DNA of 64,000 nucleotides from the NCBI GenBank assembly GCA_019459485.1, contig JAIBEZ010000022.1, positions 1 to 64,000 of the forward strand, in the 5' to 3' direction. The position numbers and the translations under genes are program-made. Position 1 is the first letter of the stretch, and each line of letters starts with the position of its first letter. Positions 51,901 to 59,973 of this stretch are shown here, piece by piece. The notes below the pieces were generated by a model. The model did not search any database. It worked only from the letters and a program-made list of their open reading frames with translations, and was not told the origin of the DNA. This stretch comes from Prolixibacteraceae bacterium (GTDB lineage Bacteria; Bacteroidota; Bacteroidia; Bacteroidales; Prolixibacteraceae).

Positions 51901-53677
51901 TACTGATTACATCTTCCTTTTCGGCCAGATCTTCCAGTTTCGTTTCTATTTCCTGAACTGTTTTATCGGTTGTTTCGAGCGATGAGCCTGAAGGCATCGT
52001 GACATACAAACGAATTTCATTGTTTTCTACTTCCTGAAGTGAGCTGACACTAACGGCAAGGCTTATAAAAACGGCCAGGAAGAAAAGTACGAGTCCGCCG
52101 ATGATGGTGGCTGCAGGATTTCGCATACACGATTTCAGGATAACCAGGTAAATCTGGATCATCCGCGAATTGGTCGTCACTTTTTCGTAGAAGATATTTG
52201 TTGCAACGCGCCGCCTCATCAGTGCATACGAAGCCATTGGAACCAGTAATAAAGCCACTGCCAGCGAAATGACAAGTGTTGAAATAATTGAAACCCCCAC
52301 GTTCAATCCCAGCATCTCGACCATAAAATTGGTGGAAAACAGGAAAGGAAGAAATACAACTATTGTAGTGAGAGTAGCTGCCAGAATGGAACGCCACACT
52401 TCGGTAGTTCCCTGAACTACTGCCTGAAATGGAGGCACACCTTTTCCTGCAAGCCGGTAAATATTTTCGAGCACCACCACACTGTTGTCGAGAAGCATCC
52501 CAATGGCCAATGCCATTCCTACCAGGGTCAGACTGTTGATGGTGACACCAAACGCATAAAACAGGTTGAAGGATGTAAAAATAGAAATTGGAATGGCCAA
52601 TGCGATAAACGAAACAATGCGGAAATTTTTCAGGAAAATCCAGAGTACAAAAATGGCCATGATACCCCCGACCAATGCAAGGTTCATGATCTGGCTGATG
52701 TTTTCTTCCATCTGGTCGGCCGAATTACTGATTTCAGCAATCTCAATTTCCTTAATGGCCATTTTCTCGTTCAGCTCTGCGACAATTTTACGGGTCGATT
52801 CCGAAAGTTCGATCATGTTTGCCTGCGAATCGTTGACCAGCAGAATCGTTACCGCGTCTTTTCCGTTTACACGGCTGTACGAAGTTTCCTCCTTAACTCC
52901 GAAGCGAACCTCGGCAACATCTTTCAGCAGGATTGGTCCGGGAGCAACCACGAGATTTTCCAGATCTTCCACCTGTTTGTATTCGGCAGTTACATGCACA
53001 AAATACTGAACCGTTTTTTCTTTCAAATTGCCCACGTAGGTGCGCGAACTGGAGTTTTGCGAAAGTACCGACCGTATACTTCCGGTGGTAATTTTATAAG
53101 CTTCGCAGGCTTTGGTATCCAGAATAACCTCTATCGATTTTTGTTTTCCGCCATACACGTTCACTGCCGCAATTCCGTCGATGTTTTCCAGATCGGGTTT
53201 AATATCCTGATCAACAATGGTTCGTACGCGATCAATTCCGCCTTCTCCACGTGCCTGCAACTCCATAAACTGGCTGTTCATCTGTTGCAGGTCAACTTTG
53301 GCAACAGCTACCCTTACATTTTCGGGCATTGCCGATTGCATTTCGTTTATCTTTTCCTGAAGTTTCAGGTAAGCGTATTTGAAATTGACATTTTTCGTGT
53401 AATACACCACGATGGTACTTTGCCGCGAATTAACGTTCGACTCAATTGATTCGATGCCTTCGAGCGTACCGATGGCTCCTTCAAGCGGAATAACCACATG
53501 ATTTTCCATGTATTCGGGAGCCAGTTCGGTGCCCGCGCTTGCCTGAACGAAAAGGAAAGGAAGTTCGGCATTGGGCAACAATTCAACCGGCAATTGTTTG
53601 TAAGAGAAGTAACCCAAAACGGTCAGTCCCAGAAACAACATGCTTATCAGTACTTTTCGATGTATGATGAATTTCAT
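48965..53677 (-). CDS. RND efflux pump fused to a membrane segment and an ABC ATPase
   Basis: One unbroken frame of 1570 codons. Residues 1 to about 1025 are a full RND/AcrB-like exporter (MKFIIHRKVLISMLFLGLTV start, 12 helices, with IGMLLDNSVVVLENIYRL in helix 4 and GVVVNNGIILIDYTN in helix 10). About 1035-1270 adds some six hydrophobic segments with no clear match. About 1285-1570 is an ABC ATPase with Walker A GPNGAGKST at 1315-1323, signature SGGMKQR from 1416 and DEPT from Asp1439. It lies between a second RND gene and an ABC-2 permease gene. RND pumps run on proton flow and do not need an ATPase, so the join is notable. Stops or frameshifts are absent, which argues against a sequencing join, but this can be tested by reads. 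Confidence 0.88.
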   Translation of the reverse strand: MKFIIHRKVLISMLFLGLTVLGYFSYKQLPVELLPNAELPFLFVQASAGTELAPEYMENHVVIPLEGAIGTLEGIESIESNVNSRQSTIVVYYTKNVNFKYAYLKLQEKINEMQSAMPENVRVAVAKVDLQQMNSQFMELQARGEGGIDRVRTIVDQDIKPDLENIDGIAAVNVYGGKQKSIEVILDTKACEAYKITTGSIRSVLSQNSSSRTYVGNLKEKTVQYFVHVTAEYKQVEDLENLVVAPGPILLKDVAEVRFGVKEETSYSRVNGKDAVTILLVNDSQANMIELSESTRKIVAELNEKMAIKEIEIAEISNSADQMEENISQIMNLALVGGIMAIFVLWIFLKNFRIVSFIALAIPISIFTSFNLFYAFGVTINSLTLVGMALAIGMLLDNSVVVLENIYRLAGKGVPPFQAVVQGTTEVWRSILAATLTTIVVFLPFLFSTNFMVEMLGLNVGVSIISTLVISLAVALLLVPMASYALMRRRVATNIFYEKVTTNSRMIQIYLVILKSCMRNPAATIIGGLVLFFLAVFISLAVSVSSLQEVENNEIRLYVTMPSGSSLETTDKTVQEIETKLEDLAEKEDVISKIEEEEAIVTIKLKEDFEKIGDRTFAEIKNNINDRTKDIKASSISFEQSQSSGNFQGGSRNMGGAFQKMMGIGTDEEKIVLKGQDFKQLQAVGEDLKYFIDQLESVNRVNLNISDNRPEVHMYFNPLLMTEYNITLNNVLSEINSFSREISTNIQYKQGVDEYEIIITQKDLIEGEEEETDRNMEELKMLQVNDASGGIHDLQDFTNIVYASGLAGINRVNQEKQIEVNYRFVSEASSSKELLAAYRYEIDDLVANYNLPSGVAAEVIHDETNYSEFYLMIGASILLIFMIMASVFESLSLPFVILFSIPLAAIGSLIALIVTNNSLLNANTLTGFLILLGVVVNNGIILIDYTNILRKRGYRRSRALMTAGLSRVRPILITTITTIVGMLPLAMGDAEYVSAIGAPFAIVVIGGLALSTLLTLIFIPTFYSGLENAIEWFKELSLRTRIIQLLISAGLVVLIFLNVESGLWQAIDLVLVVILVPGSTWFVLNSLRKAGTKLINDEDTLNIKIQNLVKIYDRESRFSREWESGKKIRRRAGLEKEYHTLREFDYLIWQLPLMAFLVYFSFIYLDAAFWSLILSVVIVSFALSMWKPFGFFLKFRAEKTGKKLPVKIYKWVQVFLFWILPAIEMFFVWKITKTIGLVVTFGVLWYLALIISVTAKKLYQEKINIDRITGRFGTLRRSVLRLVKQMPVLGKQHQPFKALNGVSLEIGTGMFGLLGPNGAGKSTMMRVICGIYEQSYGKIWINGIDTQEKREELQGLIGYLPQEFGTYENMPAADFLDYQAILKGLTDKKEREERIEYVLKAVHLWEKKDDKIGSFSGGMKQRIGIAQILLHLPKILVVDEPTAGLDPRERIRFRNLLVQLSRERIVIFSTHIIEDISSSCNQVAVINRGQVKYFGKPAEMVHLAKDMVWQFDLSVDEFDKMENKQLVTHHMRQGDQIRVRFLSKEKPAEDAVPANPVLEDAYLCLIKDLK

Positions 53678-53744
53678 TATAGTAATAATGAGTTATTAAA
53701 TTTTGCTCGTTCTTTCAATGTCGGATAAGGAACAGGGAATTTGT

Positions 53745-53763
53745 TGTTTCTTATTTCTTATTC
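53745..53763 (+). repeat. 19-nt repeat shared with 59909
   Basis: TGTTTCTTATTTCTTATTC occurs here and exactly again at 59909-59927, both in gaps of the efflux operon. The gap here also holds a REP-like doublet. Confidence 0.6.
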
Positions 53764-53863
53764 GATATTTCTTGTTCTTTATTGCGCTTTTCCAGTTCCG
53801 TCAGAAAGGTGTTTTTGCCTTGAAGATCATTCTTCTGCGGACGGTTTTTTGTTACTTTCTGAT

Positions 53864-53946
53864 CCGTTGGCTAAAGCCAACGGCAAAGGATATCCTAACT
53901 ATCGAACAGATCAGTTCTATCCTTTGCTGTTCACTTTAGTGAACGG
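53864..53946. repeat. REP-like doublet, TATCCTTTG family (facing pair)
   Basis: Left copy 53864-53892: stem CCGTTGGC / GCCAACGG, loop TAAA, then CAAAGGATA. Right copy 53918-53946: TATCCTTTG, stem CTGTTCAC / GTGAACGG, loop TTTA. The right copy overlaps the 3' end of the RND gene; its TTTA loop supplies the TAA stop on the minus strand. Confidence 0.75.
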
Positions 53947-56900
53947 ATTCGATTTCATTTGCCTCGATTTGGTTCCCTCTGTCTTTCCTGAATCGGTCTT
54001 TCAGCCCGTCGAAAATTTCGAATACACAAGGGATTACAAGTAACGACATGATGGTTGAGGTTATTAATCCGCCAATAACGGCCAATGCCATTGGGGCGCG
54101 TAACGATGAACTTTCGCCAAAACCGAAGGTCAGTGGTAACAAAGCCAAAATCGTGGTTGCGGTGGTCATCAAAATCGGGCGGATTCGTTGTTGTCCGGCC
54201 TGTTGAATGGCTTCGATACGCGAAACACCTTCCTTTTGAAGTTGCAGGATTCGGTCAACCAGCAAAATTGAGTTGTTGACCGCGATTCCCACCAGCATGA
54301 TAATCCCGATAATTGCCATGATATTGAGCGTCATTCCCATGATAAAAAAGATCAGGATTGAACCAACTACCGCTACCGGAATGGTAAGCAGAATTGTAAA
54401 CGGGTGCAGCAACGACTCGAACTGCGAAGCCAGTACCATGAAAACGAGTACAATCGACAGCATCATGGCAAAACTGAGTGCGTCCATCGACTCCTGCCTT
54501 TTTTCTTCTTCTCCGGTAATCTTAATTTTATATTCGGTTGGCAGCGGAATGCCCGAAATTGCCTGGTTGACTTTGGCGACCATCTTGTCGAGTGCAATAT
54601 CTTTGTCCATGTATCCGGTAATTTTACCGATGCGGGTTTGGTTTCTGCGGAAAATTTCCTTTGGAGACTGACCCTCACGGATTTCAGCAATTTCGTTGAT
54701 GCGGATTACCTGTGTCCCGTTTTTAATGGTCAAATCAGACAAGTCTGCCAATCCTTTATCGGGCAGTCGAAGAGTGATGTCCTGCATTTCGCCGCCTTTC
54801 TCCATTGTTCCGGCAACTTTGCCAGTCAATTGGTTCTGAATCTGTGTCACCACATTGGCAACGCTCATGTTAAAAATCCCGGCACGCATTCGGTCAACAA
54901 TGATTTCCACCTCAGGAGAACCACCTTCCATTGATGCTTCGATGTTGTACAATTCAGGAATTTGCTGAACGGCTGTTTTTACCTGATTCGACAAATCTTC
55001 AAGAACATCAAGGTCGTCACCATGAATTTCTATTACCAGCGGCGCTTCATCGGTTCCCAAAAGTCCGCCCAAAGCAGTTTGGTCCTGAACGAATTTGATC
55101 TCGATGTCGGGCAATTCGCCCAAAGCCTGTGAAATTGCTTGAATGGCAAAAGTTGAACTGTATTCGCTATCGGGTTTCAGCAATATTTTGATGTTTGCAG
55201 TATTTTCACCCTGAAAAAGTGCATCCTGACTGTTGAGCATTCCGGTTGACGGGCCGATTTGGCTGTAAAGGGTTTCCAGATGTTCGCCCAACACTTCACG
55301 CACAATGCCTTCAAGGTTTTCGACAGCAGCGGATGTTCTTTGGAGCCGGGTTCCTTCCTGCATTTTCAGATCAAGACTAAATTGGCGGGTTTCCGATTTT
55401 GGCATAAATTCGGTTCCGATAAACGGAAGAATCAACGCTGAAAGGCCAAGCAATACGATGGTTGCAATGATAACAGCCCATTTGATCCGGATTACACTTC
55501 CGAGAAATTTTCCGTATCCACTGATTTTAAGCGATTTTTGTGACGTGGGTTTTGTGCTGTTTTTGTAAAAATAGTTGAACAACATTGGAATGAGCAATAT
55601 AGCAACCACCAGCGACGAAAGCAGTGAGAAGGTGATGGTCCAGGCCTGATCTTTGAAAAGTTCGCCAGATGCACCATGCAGGTAAACGATGGGTAGGAAA
55701 ACTACAATCGTAGTTAAAGTTGATGAAGTGATTGCCCCGCTTACCTGCGAAGCTCCCTGAATAGCAGCTTCTTTTACCGAAAGTCCATTTTCGCGCAGAC
55801 GGGAAATATTTTCAAGTACCACGATGGCATTGTCAACCAGCATTCCGGCGCCCAACGCGAGTCCACCCAAAGTCATAATATTCAGGCTGAGCCCGTTAAA
55901 ATACATCAGGTTGAAAGTGGCGATGATAGAAATCGGCATTGCCACACTTACAATCAGGGTGGTTCCGATGCGGCGAAGGAATACGTAAAGGACGACTATG
56001 GCCAGCAGGATGCCCATCAATGCGGTATTCTGCACCTCTTTAATGGCATTGCTGATAAATGTTCCCTGGTTGGTAATTACTGTCAGATGGTAGCCGGGCA
56101 AAGCTTTCTCCATATCGGCGAGTGTTTTCGAAACATCTTTTACAGCTTGTACCGTGTTGGAGCGCGTTTCTTTGTAAATCGACAAACCCAGGCAGCGTAT
56201 TCCATTCATCCTGACAATGTTTTCAGGCTCTTTGTTTGAAAAACTGACCTTTGCCACTTCGCGCAGATAAACCGGCGCTTTGGCTGCAAGTTCATCGCCG
56301 GTTATTATGGATTTGTAACCCACGATTGTATTTTCGAAATCGCTTAGGTCGGTCAGTAAACTAACACCTTTCACTACATATTTCAGACCCATTTCAGTGA
56401 TCGATCCGCCCGAAATACTCTGGTTGAAGTTCTGTATGCGGGAACTCAGTTCATCAAGTGTCAGTCCGAATGCGTCGAGCAGGTATTCATTGGTTTCTAT
56501 CAGTACTTCATTTTCTTCCGAGCCCGAAACTTCCACATCGGCAACCCCTTCGAGCCTTACCAGCTCGTTCCTGATATAGTTTTCGGCAACTTTCCGGAGT
56601 TCGTTCATGTCGGTAATGCTTTCGTGCGAAAGGCCGACAACCATTACAGGCGATGTATTTGGATCGTGTTGTGTAATATTTATTTCGTCGATCTCCTGAT
56701 TTTGTGCAAAAGAGCTGGCGGCTTTCTGAAGATCGAGAAAAGCTTCGTCCATGTCTTTGGTCCAGGCATATTCAACGGTAATCTGGGCAGTTCCAACTTT
56801 CGAAACCGACGACACCTGCACCACATCAGACTGGCGAATGGCCAATGCTTCGAGGTTTTCCACAAATTGTTTTTCCATTTCTTCAGGTGGCCGTTCACCT

Positions 56901-57055
56901 GATTTGAGCTCGATAAACAAACGCGGGTTGTTTATCTCCGGAAACAGGTCGATGCCCAGCTTGCCGAAGGAAATGTATCCCAGCAGAACCACGGCCAGCA
57001 CCATCATCAGAATGGTTACCGGAAAGTTGACAGCAAATTGTGTTAATTTCTTCAT
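53936..57055 (-). CDS. RND-family efflux pump inner-membrane transporter (AcrB-like)
   Basis: A 1039-residue RND exporter with 12 helices and two large periplasmic loops. Helix 4 reads GAGMLVDNAIVVLENISRL and helix 10 GIAVNNSILLVDRIL. The second residue of the usual Asp pair in helix 4 is Asn and the usual Lys of helix 10 is Asn, a pattern seen in several Bacteroidetes pumps and of uncertain effect on proton coupling. Together with the HlyD-type adaptor and TolC upstream it would form a tripartite pump; substrate unknown. The last residues (NEIESVH) come from a REP-like repeat. The RND-ABC fusion follows it after a 258-bp gap. Confidence 0.95.
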   Translation of the reverse strand: MKKLTQFAVNFPVTILMMVLAVVLLGYISFGKLGIDLFPEINNPRLFIELKSGERPPEEMEKQFVENLEALAIRQSDVVQVSSVSKVGTAQITVEYAWTKDMDEAFLDLQKAASSFAQNQEIDEINITQHDPNTSPVMVVGLSHESITDMNELRKVAENYIRNELVRLEGVADVEVSGSEENEVLIETNEYLLDAFGLTLDELSSRIQNFNQSISGGSITEMGLKYVVKGVSLLTDLSDFENTIVGYKSIITGDELAAKAPVYLREVAKVSFSNKEPENIVRMNGIRCLGLSIYKETRSNTVQAVKDVSKTLADMEKALPGYHLTVITNQGTFISNAIKEVQNTALMGILLAIVVLYVFLRRIGTTLIVSVAMPISIIATFNLMYFNGLSLNIMTLGGLALGAGMLVDNAIVVLENISRLRENGLSVKEAAIQGASQVSGAITSSTLTTIVVFLPIVYLHGASGELFKDQAWTITFSLLSSLVVAILLIPMLFNYFYKNSTKPTSQKSLKISGYGKFLGSVIRIKWAVIIATIVLLGLSALILPFIGTEFMPKSETRQFSLDLKMQEGTRLQRTSAAVENLEGIVREVLGEHLETLYSQIGPSTGMLNSQDALFQGENTANIKILLKPDSEYSSTFAIQAISQALGELPDIEIKFVQDQTALGGLLGTDEAPLVIEIHGDDLDVLEDLSNQVKTAVQQIPELYNIEASMEGGSPEVEIIVDRMRAGIFNMSVANVVTQIQNQLTGKVAGTMEKGGEMQDITLRLPDKGLADLSDLTIKNGTQVIRINEIAEIREGQSPKEIFRRNQTRIGKITGYMDKDIALDKMVAKVNQAISGIPLPTEYKIKITGEEEKRQESMDALSFAMMLSIVLVFMVLASQFESLLHPFTILLTIPVAVVGSILIFFIMGMTLNIMAIIGIIMLVGIAVNNSILLVDRILQLQKEGVSRIEAIQQAGQQRIRPILMTTATTILALLPLTFGFGESSSLRAPMALAVIGGLITSTIMSLLVIPCVFEIFDGLKDRFRKDRGNQIEANEIESVH

Positions 57056-57149
57056 TCGGTTAATTTCTTAAGTTCCAAGTTTCAAGTTTCAAGTTCCAGG
57101 TGCGCCCTGATCAACGTTTTCTCGTTTTCTCCACGCTCCATGCCCCACG

Positions 57150-58208
57150 CTACTTGACTATCTTCACCTTTGATCTATTCTTCAATGTTTCAAAGCCTTT
57201 TACTACCAGGCGGTCGTTCATTTTTAGTCCTGAAGTGATTTCTGCTTCATTTTGGTTTTCGTATCCAAGGGTGATGCGTTTTTCGATGGCAGTTCCACTT
57301 TCAACAACAAATACCGACTTACCGCGCTGGTTGGAAATGATGATGTCTTTCGGGATCACAATCACACTGTCTTTGCGTGCCAGCACGATGTCGGCTTTGG
57401 CAAACATTCCTGGGCGAAGTTTCATTTCAGGATTTGCAACCTGAATAACTCCCTTGAATGTGCGTGTTTCGGTGCTGATGGCCGGCGATAATTCTTTTAC
57501 ACTTCCGGGCAAAGTATCGTTTGGCAGGGTATAGTTCATGATGCGTACTGCCTGGTCAATCTGCACATCGCCAATATATTTCTCCGGAAGGTTCACCTCA
57601 ACGGTCATGATGCTGTAATCCATCAAGCTTACAATTGGTGTTCCTGTTGCCACCTGAGTTCCGTTGGTTATTGCAGGCAAATCGGTAATTACCCCTTTGA
57701 AAGGAGCACGAACCCTGACCTTTGCCAGTTGAAGATTGGCCCGTTCAAAAGCGTCTTTGGCATTGGTGTAGTTCACTTCCGAATTGCGGTAATCGAGTAA
57801 GGTAACCCCTCCTTTTTCGTAGAGTGATTCCTGCTTTTTCATGTTTTGCTCCGTAATTTCGAGATTTAGTTTTTTGGCATCCAGCCCGATACCATTTACA
57901 TATTCGGCATCTTCAAGCTGAACGATCACTTGTCCGTTTTCGACAACATCGCCCAAAGCAAACGGACGGCGTGTTCGTGGGTTGACCAGTAACCTGTATT
58001 TTCCGGTCATTTCGGTGTTAACAACCGCTTTTTTTGTGGCGTTCAGCGTACCGGTGGTATTGATTACTTTTTCGATCGAGCCTGGTTTAATGTCGGAAAC
58101 TGAAACCGGAACTGCCAGCTCGGTGGCTGTATTTGTCGGTTGCGTGTTGCAGGCTGTTGTCGCCCCAATCAGGGCAATCAAAGCGATAAATTGGTGAATT
58201 GATTTCAT
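57150..58208 (-). CDS. RND efflux periplasmic adaptor lipoprotein (HlyD/AcrA family)
   Basis: A 352-residue membrane-fusion protein with a lipobox ATTAC (Cys20). The family features are a barrel-sandwich strand near 75-100 (GDVVENGQVIVQLEDAEYV), a helical hairpin (about 105-160), and KVRVRAPFKGVITDLPAITN, followed by LRPGMFAKADIVLARKDSVI. It bridges the RND pumps in the inner membrane to the TolC-type channel. One adaptor seems to serve two RND pumps, since no second adaptor gene is found in the window. It lies 95 bp before the RND gene. Confidence 0.93.
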   Translation of the reverse strand: MKSIHQFIALIALIGATTACNTQPTNTATELAVPVSVSDIKPGSIEKVINTTGTLNATKKAVVNTEMTGKYRLLVNPRTRRPFALGDVVENGQVIVQLEDAEYVNGIGLDAKKLNLEITEQNMKKQESLYEKGGVTLLDYRNSEVNYTNAKDAFERANLQLAKVRVRAPFKGVITDLPAITNGTQVATGTPIVSLMDYSIMTVEVNLPEKYIGDVQIDQAVRIMNYTLPNDTLPGSVKELSPAISTETRTFKGVIQVANPEMKLRPGMFAKADIVLARKDSVIVIPKDIIISNQRGKSVFVVESGTAIEKRITLGYENQNEAEITSGLKMNDRLVVKGFETLKNRSKVKIVK

Positions 58209-58241
58209 ATTATATCAGTTTTATTAATTTGCAATTTGTTT

Positions 58242-58314
58242 AAACACATAGGTACATAGGTCAAATAGTTTTTTCTTATTCCTTTTTCTATGTGTTCTAT
58301 GTGCCTATGTGGTT
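58242..58314. repeat. inverted-repeat element (ACATAG family, copy 3)
   Basis: A 27-nt arm at 58242-58268 (begins AAACACATAGGTACATAGG) and an inverted copy at 58288-58314 (ends GTGCCTATGTGGTT). It sits in the 119-bp gap between TolC and adaptor genes. Related to 17972 and 28564. Confidence 0.75.
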
Positions 58315-58327
58315 TTTATTTTTGTAC

Positions 58328-59839
58328 TCATGGTCGGTTCTTTTGGATTAGGTTTTCAGGAACAATTGCTTCGTTTTTTTCGAAATCGTAAAGCGATTGG
58401 ATTTTCAGATTCAGTAATTCTATTTTATAATCGATCAAAGCCTGTGCATACGCCATTTTTTTCTGTGAAAGCTGGTTCTGAAAAAGATTCAGATCCATAC
58501 TGGTCAGGTCGCCGTTTGCATACCGTTCGAGGTTGATTTCGTAAGTCAGTTGTGCATTTTTCTCACTCTGGGCAGCAATGTCAATCTGATTCACCAGATT
58601 CTGAATACTCCTGTAAACCCTTCGGATATCAAGCGTAATCTGTTTCTTTTCTTCCGTTTGGTTTAACTCCTGAGTCTGGATTACTGCTTCCTGCGCTTTT
58701 ATGCGGGCTTTCTTTTCGCCCCAGTCATAAAGTGGGAGATTGAATGAAACCGATACTCTTGGACTGTTTGTTGGGGCATCGTAAATATTTCTTAATTTTT
58801 CGTTATCGCCGCTGATACCCAGCGACAAATTAACATCTCCCTTGAATTCGTTCAGGGATTTGGTTCGGATCAACGCAAACTGCGAGGTTTCGATGTCGAT
58901 TTCACGCTGGCGGAGTTCCATCCTTGAACTCAGTCCAAATTCGATTGCTTTCTTTACATCTACAATTACCGGATTCATTTTCACATCGGTCATTACTGTT
59001 ATTTCTTCCATAATGTCCATGCCGATGTATTGCTTAAACTGGTCTTTAAAATTATCGAGGTTAACCTGAGCATTCTGTACCGCAGATTTTGCTGTGGCAA
59101 AGTTAAGTTCTGCCTGATAAAGTTCTTCTTTGGCAGAAATACCGGCAGTTACCTTGTTCTCGGTGATTTCGTAGCTTTTTTGTGTATTGATGAACTCATC
59201 CTGCGAAATACTCAGGCTCATTTGTGCCTCGTAAACATTGTAAAAGAATTGGGTGACCTGTTTTTCGTTGTTTAGTTTTTGCATCGCATAATTCAACTGG
59301 GCGTTCTCGAGATCCAGTTCCAGTTCTTTCAATTCAAGTTTGGTTTTGTTGTAAGTGAACAAAGGTTGCGTTATGCCCAGAGATAGCCTGTTGGTGAATG
59401 CTTTATTCACAGTTTCAACATCTGTATTAAGTTCCGGGACGAATTTTTTGGTGTAATTATTTTGCCAGCCAAAGCTGTTAACCAGACTAATGGTTCCATC
59501 AGTAGGCAAGATTGGCTGCGAAATCATAAATGTTCCAAATGATTCAGTCAATTCTCTTGTAAACCATTTCGAATTATACACTTCATACTGTCTGTCTTTT
59601 TCATAATTGAAAGGGGTCACACTCAGTGAAAAATTCGATTTTAGCGCTGCATTTTGAGCTTTCAACGATTGTTCGGAGCGTTCCAGATTTAATAACGAAC
59701 GTCGAATGTCGGGACTATTGGCAGCTGCAATGTCCAGCGCGCCTTCAAGTGTAAGTATTTGCTGTGCATTTGCCGGAAGCAAAAGCTGACAAAAAATGAT
59801 CAGCATGAATCCCCTTTGGAGTAGTTTTTTGAATGGCAT
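58328..59839 (-). CDS. TolC-family outer-membrane efflux channel protein
   Basis: A 503-residue TolC-like protein with a signal peptide (MLIIFCQLLLPANAQ, ending before residue 26). Two repeats of the helical tunnel are seen, each with long amphipathic helices (SLLNLERSEQSLKAQNAALK, YAMQKLNNEKQVTQFFYNVY, IEFGLSSRMELRQREIDIET). It forms the outer-membrane exit for the pump complex. It lies 119 bp upstream of the adaptor. Length is a little above the usual 450, within the family range. Confidence 0.92.
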   Translation of the reverse strand: MPFKKLLQRGFMLIIFCQLLLPANAQQILTLEGALDIAAANSPDIRRSLLNLERSEQSLKAQNAALKSNFSLSVTPFNYEKDRQYEVYNSKWFTRELTESFGTFMISQPILPTDGTISLVNSFGWQNNYTKKFVPELNTDVETVNKAFTNRLSLGITQPLFTYNKTKLELKELELDLENAQLNYAMQKLNNEKQVTQFFYNVYEAQMSLSISQDEFINTQKSYEITENKVTAGISAKEELYQAELNFATAKSAVQNAQVNLDNFKDQFKQYIGMDIMEEITVMTDVKMNPVIVDVKKAIEFGLSSRMELRQREIDIETSQFALIRTKSLNEFKGDVNLSLGISGDNEKLRNIYDAPTNSPRVSVSFNLPLYDWGEKKARIKAQEAVIQTQELNQTEEKKQITLDIRRVYRSIQNLVNQIDIAAQSEKNAQLTYEINLERYANGDLTSMDLNLFQNQLSQKKMAYAQALIDYKIELLNLKIQSLYDFEKNEAIVPENLIQKNRP

Positions 59840-59908
59840 ATTTTAAAAATTTAAAATTCCTGATGTTAAAATATCGAACGGGAAATAAGAAATCAGGAAC
59901 GACTTTAA

Positions 59909-59927
59909 TGTTTCTTATTTCTTATTC
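59909..59927 (+). repeat. 19-nt repeat shared with 53745
   Basis: TGTTTCTTATTTCTTATTC, the same string as at 53745-53763. A partly inverted relative, GAAATAAGAAATC, lies at 59882-59894. Confidence 0.6.
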
Positions 59928-59973
59928 AGTGCTTCTTATTTATCTTTTCCTGATCCTTTGCCTTCGCCTTTTT

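Noticed and set aside
53741-53800. Low-complexity TTTCTTATT stretch as a coding or promoter region
   Set aside because: No frame of use and no TAnnTTTG element; it is kept only as a repeat.
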